NCBI GenBank assembly: GCA_023663285.1
Contig: JAMPHT010000029.1
Coordinates: 1-42,245, forward strand
From: Bacillota bacterium
GTDB taxonomy: Bacteria; Bacillota; Clostridia; Lachnospirales; Lachnospiraceae
DNA: 42,245 nucleotides
Direction: 5' to 3'
In this document: in pieces, positions 8,597 through 14,596 of the stretch
Numbering within the stretch: position 1 is the first letter of the stretch
How the letters are laid out: every line of letters begins with the position of its first letter
Translations under genes and position numbers: made by a program
The notes under the pieces: model-generated
The model's database searches: none
Seen by the model: only the letters and a program-made list of their open reading frames with translations
What the model was told of the DNA's origin: nothing

Positions 8597-8824
8597 AAAG
8601 GAAAAAACTGATATGCAATGCAGCAAATGTGGGAAAATAGTAGCTGCTGGAGCCGCATTCTGTCCCCAATGCGGCATGGCGGTTGATAAGGCAGGCTTAT
8701 CTTCAGGCAATCAACTGTTGTATAAGCTAACAGAAAATGCCTTATGTTTGTAATTGCGGGGCCCGCACTGGAAGTCGTTAAGATGATAATTGATAAACTC
8801 ACGGAATGGGTGGATAAAGCAAAC
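8597..8824 (+). repeat. Direct repeat copy 1 (228 bp)
   Basis: By eye, 8597-8824 aligns without gaps to 9677-9904 with 10 mismatches in 228 positions (about 96% identical). The unit holds a complete small zinc-ribbon gene and the first 27 codons of a membrane-protein gene. The two copies, 1080 bp apart, bracket the RelB/YoeB pair. A further 20-nt element at 8574-8593, just before this copy, matches 10127-10146, just after the second unit, at 18 of 20 positions. Confidence 0.95.
8613..8753 (+). CDS. Small zinc-ribbon protein, copy 1
   Basis: 46-aa product beginning MQCSKCGKIVAAGAAFCPQCG: two C-x2-C knuckles (residues 3-6 and 17-20) form a zinc-ribbon as in the many short zinc_ribbon_2 proteins of Firmicutes. 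After the ribbon come 26 residues with no recognised motif. An AAGG lies 11 nt upstream of the ATG. Its stop codon overlaps the start of the next frame by 10 nt, as in the second copy at 9693. It is probably a regulatory or scaffold module joined functionally to the membrane segment coded next; in this copy the partner is truncated. Role unknown. Confidence 0.6.
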   Translation: MQCSKCGKIVAAGAAFCPQCGMAVDKAGLSSGNQLLYKLTENALCL

Positions 8825-8902
8825 TCATCCATCATTTCCTGTGTCAATGAATCAATGTTTACCGAGGCATTCATAATTCTTAACATACTCCGCATAATAT
8901 AA
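8744..8902 (+). pseudogene. Truncated copy of the membrane-protein gene
   Basis: The first 27 codons (MFVIAGPALEVVK through DKAN) match the intact gene at 9824-10132. Homology then stops abruptly at 8824, and unrelated codons run on to a stop at 8902. The transmembrane and C-terminal parts are missing. The break coincides exactly with the end of the 228-bp repeat, so it marks a recombination or insertion junction beside the toxin-antitoxin pair. Confidence 0.75.
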
Positions 8903-8927
8903 AGCATCAGTATTGTAAAGCATTTAC

Positions 8928-8958
8928 TTGACAATTTATCAATCTATGGTAGGATAAT
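8928..8958 (+). promoter_or_regulatory. Promoter of the RelB/YoeB operon
   Basis: A perfect TTGACA at 8928-8933 is followed by TAGGAT (8950-8955, 16-bp spacer) and, overlapping it, GATAAT (8953-8958, 19-bp spacer). Either could serve as the -10 box. The antitoxin start is at 8979. Antitoxin autoregulation is typical of the family, but no clear operator palindrome was found here. Confidence 0.6.
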
Positions 8959-8978
8959 AACTGAAAGGCGGTGTAAAT

Positions 8979-9248
8979 ATGGCACAGACAACAATGGTAA
9001 ATTTTCGTATGGATTCCAATACAAAAAAAGAAGTAGAGGAAATTTTTGCTAATATGGGACTATCCATGACAGCAGCAATCAACGTTTTCTTAAATAAAGT
9101 CAGAATGGAGCGTCGCATACCTTTTGAGATTACGGCTGACCCAGACCCATTTTATTCGGAAAGCAATATTAAACACTTAGAAAGCATTATTGCGGATATC
9201 GACGCAGGAAAAGCACATTTTGCAGAACATGATTTAATTGAAGATTAG
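8979..9248 (+). CDS. RelB/DinJ-family antitoxin
   Basis: 89-aa protein with an N-terminal ribbon-helix-helix: the VNFRMDSNTKKEVEEIF strand-helix and the GLSMTAAINVFLNKV helix are characteristic of RelB/DinJ. The acidic C-terminus (from PDPFYSESN to HDLIED) should wrap and neutralise the toxin. It is the first gene of a two-gene operon, followed 9 bp later by the YoeB-like toxin. The family normally represses its own promoter together with the toxin. Pairing of a RelB/DinJ antitoxin with a YoeB-type toxin is known among Firmicutes. Confidence 0.9.
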   Translation: MAQTTMVNFRMDSNTKKEVEEIFANMGLSMTAAINVFLNKVRMERRIPFEITADPDPFYSESNIKHLESIIADIDAGKAHFAEHDLIED

Positions 9249-9257
9249 GGGGAAATC

Positions 9258-9521
9258 ATGAAGTTACTGTGGGAGGACAGAGCATGGGAAGATTACTGTT
9301 ATTGGCAGGAACATGATAAAAAACTGATAAAACGAATCAATTCCCTCATAAAGGATATTCAAAGGAATGGTTATGAGGGTATCGGAAAACCAGAACCTTT
9401 AAAGGAAAATCTCCAGGGTTATTGGAGCAGACGCATTGATGATAAAAACAGAATCGTCTACTATATCAAAGATAATGTAGCTTTCATTCTTTCCTGTAAG
9501 GGACATTATGAAAATAGGTAA
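9258..9521 (+). CDS. yoeB: Txe/YoeB-family mRNA-interferase toxin
   Basis: 87-aa protein matching the family over its whole length: WEDRAWEDYCYWQEHDKK at the N-terminus, GIGKPEPLKENLQGYWSRRID in the middle, and NRIVYYI with a C-terminal KGHYENR. The conserved Glu of PEPL, the Arg of SRRI, and the C-terminal His-Tyr pair correspond to the ribosome-dependent mRNA-cleavage site of YoeB. It is expected to cut mRNAs at the A site when released from the antitoxin. The start ATG follows the antitoxin stop by 9 bp with GGGGGAAATC in the gap. Confidence 0.92.
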   Translation: MKLLWEDRAWEDYCYWQEHDKKLIKRINSLIKDIQRNGYEGIGKPEPLKENLQGYWSRRIDDKNRIVYYIKDNVAFILSCKGHYENR

Positions 9522-9691
9522 GGAAATATTTAGCTTACAGAATTCATTTGAAAGGACGTACTACATATTTTGCTATAGAATACGCAGGAGGAAGTATTTG
9601 CTTTGATGCAAAGTTAGTTGGTCTTGCGGATGTAAGGGATTTTGATAAACAAATACGCCGGGCAAAAAATCATCTCAAAGGAAAAAACTGA
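9518..9691 (+). pseudogene. Remnant coding frame between toxin and second repeat
   Basis: An open frame of 57 codons with coding-like composition reads YFAIEYAGGSICFDAKLVGLA and then DVRDFDKQIRRAKNHLKG, ending at TGA 9689-9691. It has no ATG and no ribosome binding site, and it starts inside the toxin gene's end. I take it as the 3' remnant of a gene whose front part was lost when the toxin-antitoxin unit or the repeat arrived. The family is not recognised. Confidence 0.4.
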
Positions 9692-9904
9692 TATGCAATG
9701 CAGCAAATGTGGGAAAATAGTAGCTGCCGAAGCCGCATTCTGTCCCCAATGCGGCATGGTGGTTGATAAGGCAACCTTATCTTCAGGCAATCAACTGCTG
9801 TATAAGCTAACAGGAAATGCCTTATGTTTGTAATTGCAGGTTCCGCACTGGAAGTCGTTAAGATGATAATTGATAAACTCACGGAATGGGTGGATAAAGC
9901 AAAC
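9677..9904 (+). repeat. Direct repeat copy 2 (228 bp)
   Basis: Second copy of the unit described at 8597-8824, with 10 substitutions and no gaps. Here the membrane-protein gene that begins within the repeat continues to a full-length end at 10132, so this copy is the more complete one. Confidence 0.95.
9693..9833 (+). CDS. Small zinc-ribbon protein, copy 2
   Basis: 46 aa, differing from copy 1 at only a few residues and keeping all four zinc-ligand cysteines (CSKC and CPQC). ATG 9693 is preferred to an upstream in-frame ATG at 9642, because the conserved zinc-ribbon begins exactly there and the 228-bp unit includes its AAGG. Its last codons overlap the start of the membrane-protein gene (ATGTTTGTAA), so the two are probably translationally coupled or derive from a once continuous zinc-ribbon-membrane protein. 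Confidence 0.65.
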   Translation: MQCSKCGKIVAAEAAFCPQCGMVVDKATLSSGNQLLYKLTGNALCL

Positions 9905-10132
9905 GATTATCTGCAATGGATAGATAAATCTATCAGTTTGCCGGGGTGGATGAACGTAACCATGAATGCTCTTGCAATCCTTTGTATTTTGTTAGGTATT
10001 GCCCTGCTCTTTTCCAAAAAGAAAGTAATTGAAATTTCATTCACAGACAAAAGAATCTGTGTGCTGCAGAAAAGCATGACAGGCAGCGAATATAATATGT
10101 TGTATCAAAGCATTATGGACAAAATACATTGA
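9824..10132 (+). CDS. Small membrane protein downstream of the zinc ribbon
   Basis: 102 aa. Residues about 1-45 are amphipathic with a WVDKANDYLQWIDKS helix. Residues about 46-67 (MNVTMNALAILCILLGIALLF) form one transmembrane segment. The C-terminal 35 residues are basic then polar (SKKKVIEISFTDKRICVLQ) and would lie in the cytoplasm or outside. No family is recognised. The start overlaps the zinc-ribbon stop by 10 nt with no independent SD, pointing to coupled translation or a frameshifted single gene. A truncated paralogue lies at 8744. Confidence 0.55.
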   Translation: MFVIAGSALEVVKMIIDKLTEWVDKANDYLQWIDKSISLPGWMNVTMNALAILCILLGIALLFSKKKVIEISFTDKRICVLQKSMTGSEYNMLYQSIMDKIH

Positions 10133-10220
10133 TTATGGCATATTTGAGTATACGGCGCAAGTAAAATCAAGAAAAAGCTTTTGCAATCCTGTATGATGAT
10201 TTCAGAGCAGTCAAAATCTA

Positions 10221-10254
10221 ATCATTCCGAGAAGAATCCGCAAGCGGATTCTTC
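10221..10254 (+). repeat. REP-like palindromic element, copy A
   Basis: An 11-bp perfect stem (10231-10241 with 10244-10254, GAAGAATCCGC) closed by an AA loop, preceded by ATCATTCCGA. The same arrangement occurs in reverse orientation at 17866-17900, including the ATCATTCCGA flank. Both copies are intergenic and upstream of a start codon. No transposase of a REP-associated type is in the window. Confidence 0.75.
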
Positions 10255-10322
10255 CAGACAGGTACAGAAGATCAGTATCATAAGGAGGTGATTACATGAC
10301 TTCCAGGCAGGTACAGAAGATC
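10251..10322 (+). repeat. 23-nt direct repeat around the AraC-type start
   Basis: 10251-10273 and 10300-10322 match at 22 of 23 positions (CTTCCAGRCAGGTACAGAAG core). The second copy is codons 2-9 of the regulator gene; the first is untranslated and abuts the hairpin element. The spacing of 49 nt carries the ribosome binding site AAGGAGGTGAT. Confidence 0.8.
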
Positions 10323-11258
10323 GTGGAGGAGATCGACGAATGTATTCGGCAGAGAAAGGATGAAAAGCTGACGCTTTCCGATCTTTCGCAGAAATTCGGA
10401 TATTCGGAATTTCATGTTTCCAGAAAATTTCGGGAGCTGTCGGGCATGAGGTTTCGGGATTACCTGCGGTATCGGAAGCTGGCATTTGCACTGAAGGAAG
10501 TGCGGGATACCAAAAGAGGGCTTCTGGAAATCGGACTGGATCACGGATTTGCTTCTCAGGAAGCGTTTACAAGGGCGTTTAAAGAGGCTTACGGCATAAC
10601 GCCCGGAAAGTATCGCCGCGATCCGGTGCCTGTGGTGCTGCGCACGATGATCAAACCGTTTGACTGCTACTTATGCGAAATTGGAGGAGCAGGCATGACA
10701 AGTGCAGCGAATGATGTAAAGACCTATTTTGTAACCATACCCGCGCATAAATTTCTGCATATCAGAAATTATGAAAGTATCGGGTATTGGGATTTCTGGC
10801 AGAAGCAGAGTCAGATTCCGGGACAGGATTGCGAGACCATCTGCGGGCTGCTGGACAGCATAAAGGGAAAGCTGGACGACGCGGGCGGCGCCGAGGCGAA
10901 CAGCGGAAGCGGCCAGATCATGGCGTATATCAACGATCCTGCCGGAAGGATCTGCAGCTGGGGGATCCCTCTGGCAGAGTGCTATGGAGTGCGGCTTCCC
11001 GCGGATTACAGCGGTCCGGCGCCGGAGCAGATGCAGCTGATGGAGGTCCCGGAGGGAGAGTATATCGTGTTTGAACACGGCCCCTTTGAGTTTGAAACGC
11101 AGAATGCCGCGGTGGAGCAGAAAATTGAGGAAGCCATGAAAAATTTTGACTACGATGCCTCCGGTTACTGCCTTGACCTGACCCCCGGCAGGATATTCTA
11201 TTTCTACCATGACTGTAAGCGGTTCTGGAAGTATATAAGGCCGGTGCGGAAAATATAG
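10296..11258 (+). CDS. AraC-family regulator with GyrI-like effector-binding domain (second copy type)
   Basis: 320-aa protein with the same architecture as the minus-strand regulator at 245: N-terminal AraC DNA-binding domain (residues about 8-108; DHGFASQEAFTRAFKEAYG then TPGKYRR) and a C-terminal GyrI-like domain (from KTYFVTIPAHKFLHIRNYES to the FDYDASGYCLDLTPG end). It is divergent in sequence from the first one, so a paralogue rather than a duplicate. The start has a near-perfect SD (AAGGAGGTGAT) 4-5 nt from ATG. It stands alone between accessory modules; target genes are unknown, and no neighbouring transporter identifies the ligand. Confidence 0.88.
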   Translation: MTSRQVQKIVEEIDECIRQRKDEKLTLSDLSQKFGYSEFHVSRKFRELSGMRFRDYLRYRKLAFALKEVRDTKRGLLEIGLDHGFASQEAFTRAFKEAYGITPGKYRRDPVPVVLRTMIKPFDCYLCEIGGAGMTSAANDVKTYFVTIPAHKFLHIRNYESIGYWDFWQKQSQIPGQDCETICGLLDSIKGKLDDAGGAEANSGSGQIMAYINDPAGRICSWGIPLAECYGVRLPADYSGPAPEQMQLMEVPEGEYIVFEHGPFEFETQNAAVEQKIEEAMKNFDYDASGYCLDLTPGRIFYFYHDCKRFWKYIRPVRKI

Positions 11259-11354
11259 GCAAATAAATTTTATATTGTGTCAAAAGCCATGTCATAGAGT
11301 TTTTTGAATGATTCTTATGTTTCGGAAAAATGACGAAACAGGTTTGCAAAAAAC

Positions 11355-11383
11355 TTGCAAATCTCCGCAGAAGGTGTTATCAT
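11355..11383 (+). promoter_or_regulatory. Promoter of the antisense antitoxin RNA
   Basis: TTGCAA (11355-11360), 17-bp spacer, TATCAT (11378-11383). It points into a region with no plus-strand gene but with a terminator about 100 nt downstream, which defines a short RNA antisense to the end of the holin-like toxin gene. Confidence 0.65.
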
Positions 11384-11389
11384 AAATAA

Positions 11390-11488
11390 AGAAGGGAAAG
11401 CCATAGAAGCGGCTTACCCTCAACAGTGGAACTAAAGCCTCTTAACGAGGCCGGCCGTTGCTATTGTGGGTAGCAGCGGTCTATTTTT
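11390..11488 (+). ncRNA. Probable antisense RNA antitoxin of a type I module
   Basis: A transcript of about 100 nt is predicted from the promoter at 11355-11383 to an intrinsic terminator (CCGTTGCT at 11455-11462 pairing with AGCAGCGG at 11472-11479 including one G-U, then a T-rich tract to 11488). It carries a hairpin GCCTC/GAGGC near 11437-11452 and an AAGCC...GGCTT hairpin near 11399-11415. Its 3' end overlaps the last nine codons of the minus-strand toxin gene and that gene's 3' trailer. This is the TxpA/RatA-like arrangement, in which antisense pairing at the 3' ends leads to mRNA decay. Ends are inferred. Confidence 0.6.
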
Positions 11489-11589
11489 GTGCGCCTGACG
11501 CGCACTTTCCCCTTAAAGATTGTGTAACACAAACCTATCAGGGCAACAATGAAGATACCAGTCTGTATAAGATCTGAATATATAATCAT
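11461..11589 (-). CDS. Holin-like type I toxin peptide
   Basis: 42-aa peptide (MIIYSDLIQTGIFIVALIGL start): one transmembrane helix from about residue 8 to 25 followed by a strongly basic tail (KGKVRVRRTK). This is the pattern of the TxpA/BsrG/Fst-like putative holin-like toxins of Firmicutes, which damage the membrane or cell envelope when over-produced. The SD is exceptionally strong (AAAGGGGGGTGAT, 4-5 nt from ATG), a typical trait of the class. A longer frame to 11700 lacks an SD and runs through the leader. The leader of about 85 nt contains a GGAGGGT/ACCCTCC-type structure that may mask the ribosome binding site. Confidence 0.75.
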   Translation of the reverse strand: MIIYSDLIQTGIFIVALIGLCYTIFKGKVRVRRTKIDRCYPQ

Positions 11590-11680
11590 TGCATCACCCC
11601 CCTTTCTTTCGTCCAGAGGGTTGACCCCTCCGAAATGGAGGGTAAAGCCGCCTTTTGCTCTATGGTTTCCCGTGTCTATA

Positions 11681-11709
11681 ACTATACCATATTCACACAT
11701 TGTTTACAA
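11681..11709 (-). promoter_or_regulatory. Promoter of the holin-like toxin mRNA
   Basis: Minus strand: TTGTAA (11704-11709), 17-bp spacer, TATAGT (11681-11686). Predicted transcription start near 11674, about 85 nt before the toxin start, a long leader as usual for type I toxin mRNAs. Confidence 0.6.
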
Positions 11710-11778
11710 CAAAAACTTCCAAAGATTCTCCCATCAATACGAAAGTAAAAAGGCGAAAGTAAAAAGGATTATTTTTTG

Positions 11779-11832
11779 TTGACAGAACGAAAGGAGCAAT
11801 GTATAATTTAACCGTGCTACAAACGTAACACG
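11779..11832 (+). promoter_or_regulatory. Consensus promoter and BlaI-type operator
   Basis: TTGACA (11779-11784), 17-bp spacer, TATAAT (11802-11807): a perfect sigma-A consensus. Immediately downstream lies an imperfect inverted repeat at 11813-11832 (CGTGCTAC-AAAC-GTAACACG, 7 of 8 pairs). It covers the expected start point and is a good candidate operator for the BlaI-like repressor coded by the first gene. A perfect promoter held off by a local repressor fits the BlaI/MecI mode. Confidence 0.75.
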
Positions 11833-11851
11833 AAAAGAGAGGACGACAATA

Positions 11852-12235
11852 ATGAGTACCATAAGCATTAAGATCTCTGACGCTGAGCTTGAGGTAATGA
11901 GCATACTTTGGCGAGAGAACCGGGCCGTATCGTTTAGCGATATCCGTACAGAGCTAAGTGATAAAATGGGTTGGGAGAAGTCTACGATTGCAACACTTTT
12001 AAGAAGGCTGCAGAAAAAGGGCGCCATTTCGATTCAGGAAAAGGAGATCCATTACTATATACCGAATATAACAAAAGAAGATTATATTATGCGCAGGAAA
12101 AAAAGTCTGGTAGATAAGCTTTATGACGGCAGCATAAAGAATTTCGTTGCAGCTCTTTGCCAAAGCGGGGAGCTCACGGAAGCGGATATTGATGAATTAA
12201 AGCTGTTTTTCCAAATGGGGGGCGAGAATAAGTGA
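11852..12235 (+). CDS. BlaI/MecI/CopY-family repressor
   Basis: 127-aa winged-helix protein: ISDAELEVMSILWRE at residues about 6-20, the recognition region SDIRTELSDKMGWEKSTIATLLRRL, and the wing KKGAISIQEKEIHYYIPNI match the family. The C-terminal 40 residues are the dimerisation arm (KSLVDKLYDGSIKNFVAALCQ) and lack any copper-binding CxCx motif, so it is the BlaI rather than CopY type. It should repress its own operon and be inactivated by proteolysis triggered through the M56 sensor coded next, whose GTG start overlaps its TGA stop. Confidence 0.92.
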   Translation: MSTISIKISDAELEVMSILWRENRAVSFSDIRTELSDKMGWEKSTIATLLRRLQKKGAISIQEKEIHYYIPNITKEDYIMRRKKSLVDKLYDGSIKNFVAALCQSGELTEADIDELKLFFQMGGENK

Positions 12236-13734
12236 CTGTTGTTGAAGAATATTCTGAAGAGGTAGTTAAACTCATTTTTTTGATGACGCTTAACGGCAGC
12301 ATAACATCATTGCTTGTATTTGCCATAAAACCTATTATAAAGGATAAGCTTCCCAGATCGTTCCAATATTATATGTGGTTTCCGGTAGTAATAGCCTTGC
12401 TGCTGCCTGTACCAAAGATCATAAAGATTTCTGCAACGAATAACTCGGTAATTTCAATGAGTTTCATGCGAGATCTTACACGGCGGATTTTTGATGCGGC
12501 ATCCGATACGCCTGTAAATCATACATATACATACAATAACGGTCCTGCCTTGAGCGTCGCGGTCATTTTATTCGTTTTTTGGCTATTGGGAGTGATTCTG
12601 GTACTTGGCTTTCATATTATATGTTATGTGTCTTATGTCCGAAGGATCAATAGACAAAATATAAATGCAGACCGGCAGGAGACGGAGCTGTTGAACGACC
12701 TGTTAAAAGGGAAAAAGCCTCTGCCGTTATATAAAAACCAAATGGTGGAAATACCCATTTTGATTGGTTTCTTCCGTCCTGCAATCATTTTGCCTGATAA
12801 AAAATATGAGGATGTAAAGCTTCGGAATATTCTGATGCATGAAATTACACATAGGAAGAGGCATGACATTTTCGTTAAGTGGTTGTTGATTTTTGCCGGA
12901 GCGATACACTGGTTCAATCCCCTTGTCTACCTTGTACGCCGAGAGATAAATAAAGTATGTGAATTGGCGTGCGACGAGTCCGTCATAAAGCGCTTTGATC
13001 CCGGTGAAATGCAGCAGTACGGCGATACCTTGATTGCGGTTGCGGCGGATTCCATAAGAAAGAAGCCCGTTTCGATAGCTATGCTCGAAGATAAAAGAAA
13101 TCTGAAAGAAAGGTTAGGTGCTATTATGAAACATAAAAAATATTCAAAAGGAACAGTCGTTGCAGCAAGTGTTATTCTGGTTGCCATTGTTTGCGTTGTT
13201 TTGACCTTCGGCGCATTACTCGGTATGGAAAACGAACATAATTACGCAGATAAATTCCCTTTGCTGCAAGACCAAAACCGTATTAAAGCGATTGAACTTA
13301 AGAAATCCTTATGTAATTATGACAAGGAGAACATTCTTGATGTAAATGTGCTTTTTGGTGATTTAGACGGCGAGATCACAAGTGCCAATATATTTATTAT
13401 ATGCCGGGAAAGTGAACTTAACTCTGAAATACGGAGCGGAATCGAGGCTCTTATATCTGAAGAACTTGATTTGGATATTTCAAATATCTATGTTGATTAT
13501 ATAGATTTTAATATGTTTTTTGGCCCGAAGGCTGCCTTGACAGAAAGTGAGCAAGGGGAATATAATAAGTGCGCTATATATAAAGTTGGTTTTACGAAAG
13601 AGGGGGGATCATATGGGAAGATTATCTATGCGGATCGCCAGTCTGATTCCGGTTTTTCTTTTTACTTTATTCCTCGGTGTGAGTGCTTTCTTGGATACAT
13701 ACGGAGATGCCCGCTATTATATTACCCAATATAA
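12232..13734 (+). CDS. BlaR1-like M56 membrane metallopeptidase
   Basis: 500-aa sensor protease. Hydrophobic segments lie near residues 14-35, 45-62, 106-135 and 213-235, and one after the protease domain near 300-325. The zinc motif HEITH is at 203-207, with the third ligand in CELACDES (about 243-250), the gluzincin layout of BlaR1/MecR1. There is no penicillin-binding sensor domain; instead a 170-residue extracellular-side tail of unknown fold follows. Starts at GTG overlapping the repressor stop (GTGA). The last 40 codons overlap the next gene in another frame and look out of register with family-like sequence, so the true C-terminus may have been replaced when the downstream gene joined. 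Confidence 0.85.
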   Translation: MTVVEEYSEEVVKLIFLMTLNGSITSLLVFAIKPIIKDKLPRSFQYYMWFPVVIALLLPVPKIIKISATNNSVISMSFMRDLTRRIFDAASDTPVNHTYTYNNGPALSVAVILFVFWLLGVILVLGFHIICYVSYVRRINRQNINADRQETELLNDLLKGKKPLPLYKNQMVEIPILIGFFRPAIILPDKKYEDVKLRNILMHEITHRKRHDIFVKWLLIFAGAIHWFNPLVYLVRREINKVCELACDESVIKRFDPGEMQQYGDTLIAVAADSIRKKPVSIAMLEDKRNLKERLGAIMKHKKYSKGTVVAASVILVAIVCVVLTFGALLGMENEHNYADKFPLLQDQNRIKAIELKKSLCNYDKENILDVNVLFGDLDGEITSANIFIICRESELNSEIRSGIEALISEELDLDISNIYVDYIDFNMFFGPKAALTESEQGEYNKCAIYKVGFTKEGGSYGKIIYADRQSDSGFSFYFIPRCECFLGYIRRCPLLYYPI

Positions 13735-14512
13735 CGATGCCACCGGAAGTCAGGCGATGTTTTATACGATTGAATCCAATAAAGGTGCTCTCATCATAAT
13801 CGATGGTGGATGGAGCGGAAATGCAGAACAGGTACGCTCCGTTTTAAAAGAAAAGGGAAATCATGTGGATGCATGGATTCTGACTCACCCACATCCGGAT
13901 CACATTGGTTCTTTCAACCAGATTTATTCGGCTCCTGGGGATATTACCATAGACGCCATATATGCCATTGAAATGGATTATGATAAATACAAGGCAAAAG
14001 CACAGCCTTGGGATGAGTTTGAAGTATACGAGAATTTTCTTGCTTTGACCGCAGATGAGGACAGGCTTTATTATGTCCGTTCCGGGGATGAATTTGAGGT
14101 TTGCGGCTTAAGCTTTTTTATACTACATACTTATGAAAGCTGGGTAGATGAGATGTCTCCCGATCTGGCAAATGATGGTTCCATGATGTTTAAAGTGACC
14201 AATCAGGAAGAATCTATGCTCTTTTGCGCCGATGTCGGAATCCGGGTCAGCGATCGGATAGAGGAGCAATGGGGAGATATGCTTGATTGCGACTATATTC
14301 AGATGGGACACCACGGAAATGGCGGATTATCGGAGAGCTTTTATCGCCTTACAGAACCCAAGGCTGCTTTCTTTGATGCTCCGGAATGGCTTATGAATCC
14401 GGAATCAAATGAAAACGGTTGGACAACGCCACAAAATCGTGAAATTATGGAATCCATGGAAGCCCAAATTTACTATTATTATACTGCACCGAATCGAATT
14501 GAATTAAAGTAA
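13613..14512 (+). CDS. Exported MBL-fold hydrolase (ComEC-type domain)
   Basis: 299-aa protein with a signal-like hydrophobic segment (residues about 7-26, IASLIPVFLFTLFLGVSAF) and then a metallo-beta-lactamase fold. HPHPDH (92-97) is the HxHxDH metal motif, FCADVG carries the central Asp, and MGHHGNGG a further His. Similar stand-alone domains resemble the C-terminal MBL domain of ComEC. It is not evidently a beta-lactamase, and its substrate is unknown. ATG 13613 has an AGAGGGGGG SD and gives a sensible signal sequence; it overlaps the end of the M56 gene by 122 bp. As third gene of the repressor/sensor operon it is the likely regulated effector. Confidence 0.8.
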   Translation: MGRLSMRIASLIPVFLFTLFLGVSAFLDTYGDARYYITQYNDATGSQAMFYTIESNKGALIIIDGGWSGNAEQVRSVLKEKGNHVDAWILTHPHPDHIGSFNQIYSAPGDITIDAIYAIEMDYDKYKAKAQPWDEFEVYENFLALTADEDRLYYVRSGDEFEVCGLSFFILHTYESWVDEMSPDLANDGSMMFKVTNQEESMLFCADVGIRVSDRIEEQWGDMLDCDYIQMGHHGNGGLSESFYRLTEPKAAFFDAPEWLMNPESNENGWTTPQNREIMESMEAQIYYYYTAPNRIELK

Positions 14513-14531
14513 CTTGTATCTCTGTATGTCA

Positions 14532-14578
14532 CATCAGCCGCCCTGCAGGTTTCCTCCCGCAAGGCGGCATTTCTGATG
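14532..14578. terminator. Putative bidirectional terminator between the MBL gene and pyrG
   Basis: GCCGCC (14537-14542) pairs with GGCGGC (14563-14568), extended by CATCA/TGATG on the outside across a small bulge. It lies between two convergent genes. There is no long U-run, so termination is likely but unproven. Confidence 0.5.
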
Positions 14579-14596
14579 CATTCTTTCCAAATTGTT

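Noticed and set aside
8557-8934. Minus-strand 125-aa frame across repeat 1
   Set aside because: It is antisense to the zinc-ribbon gene, recurs as the antisense of repeat 2, and has no ribosome binding site; a short stretch reading NASVNIDSLTQEMMDEF is coding-like but unsupported.
13613-14512. True beta-lactamase regulated by BlaI
   Set aside because: It carries the MBL metal motif but resembles ComEC-type domains, and the paired sensor has no penicillin-binding domain; resistance cannot be claimed.
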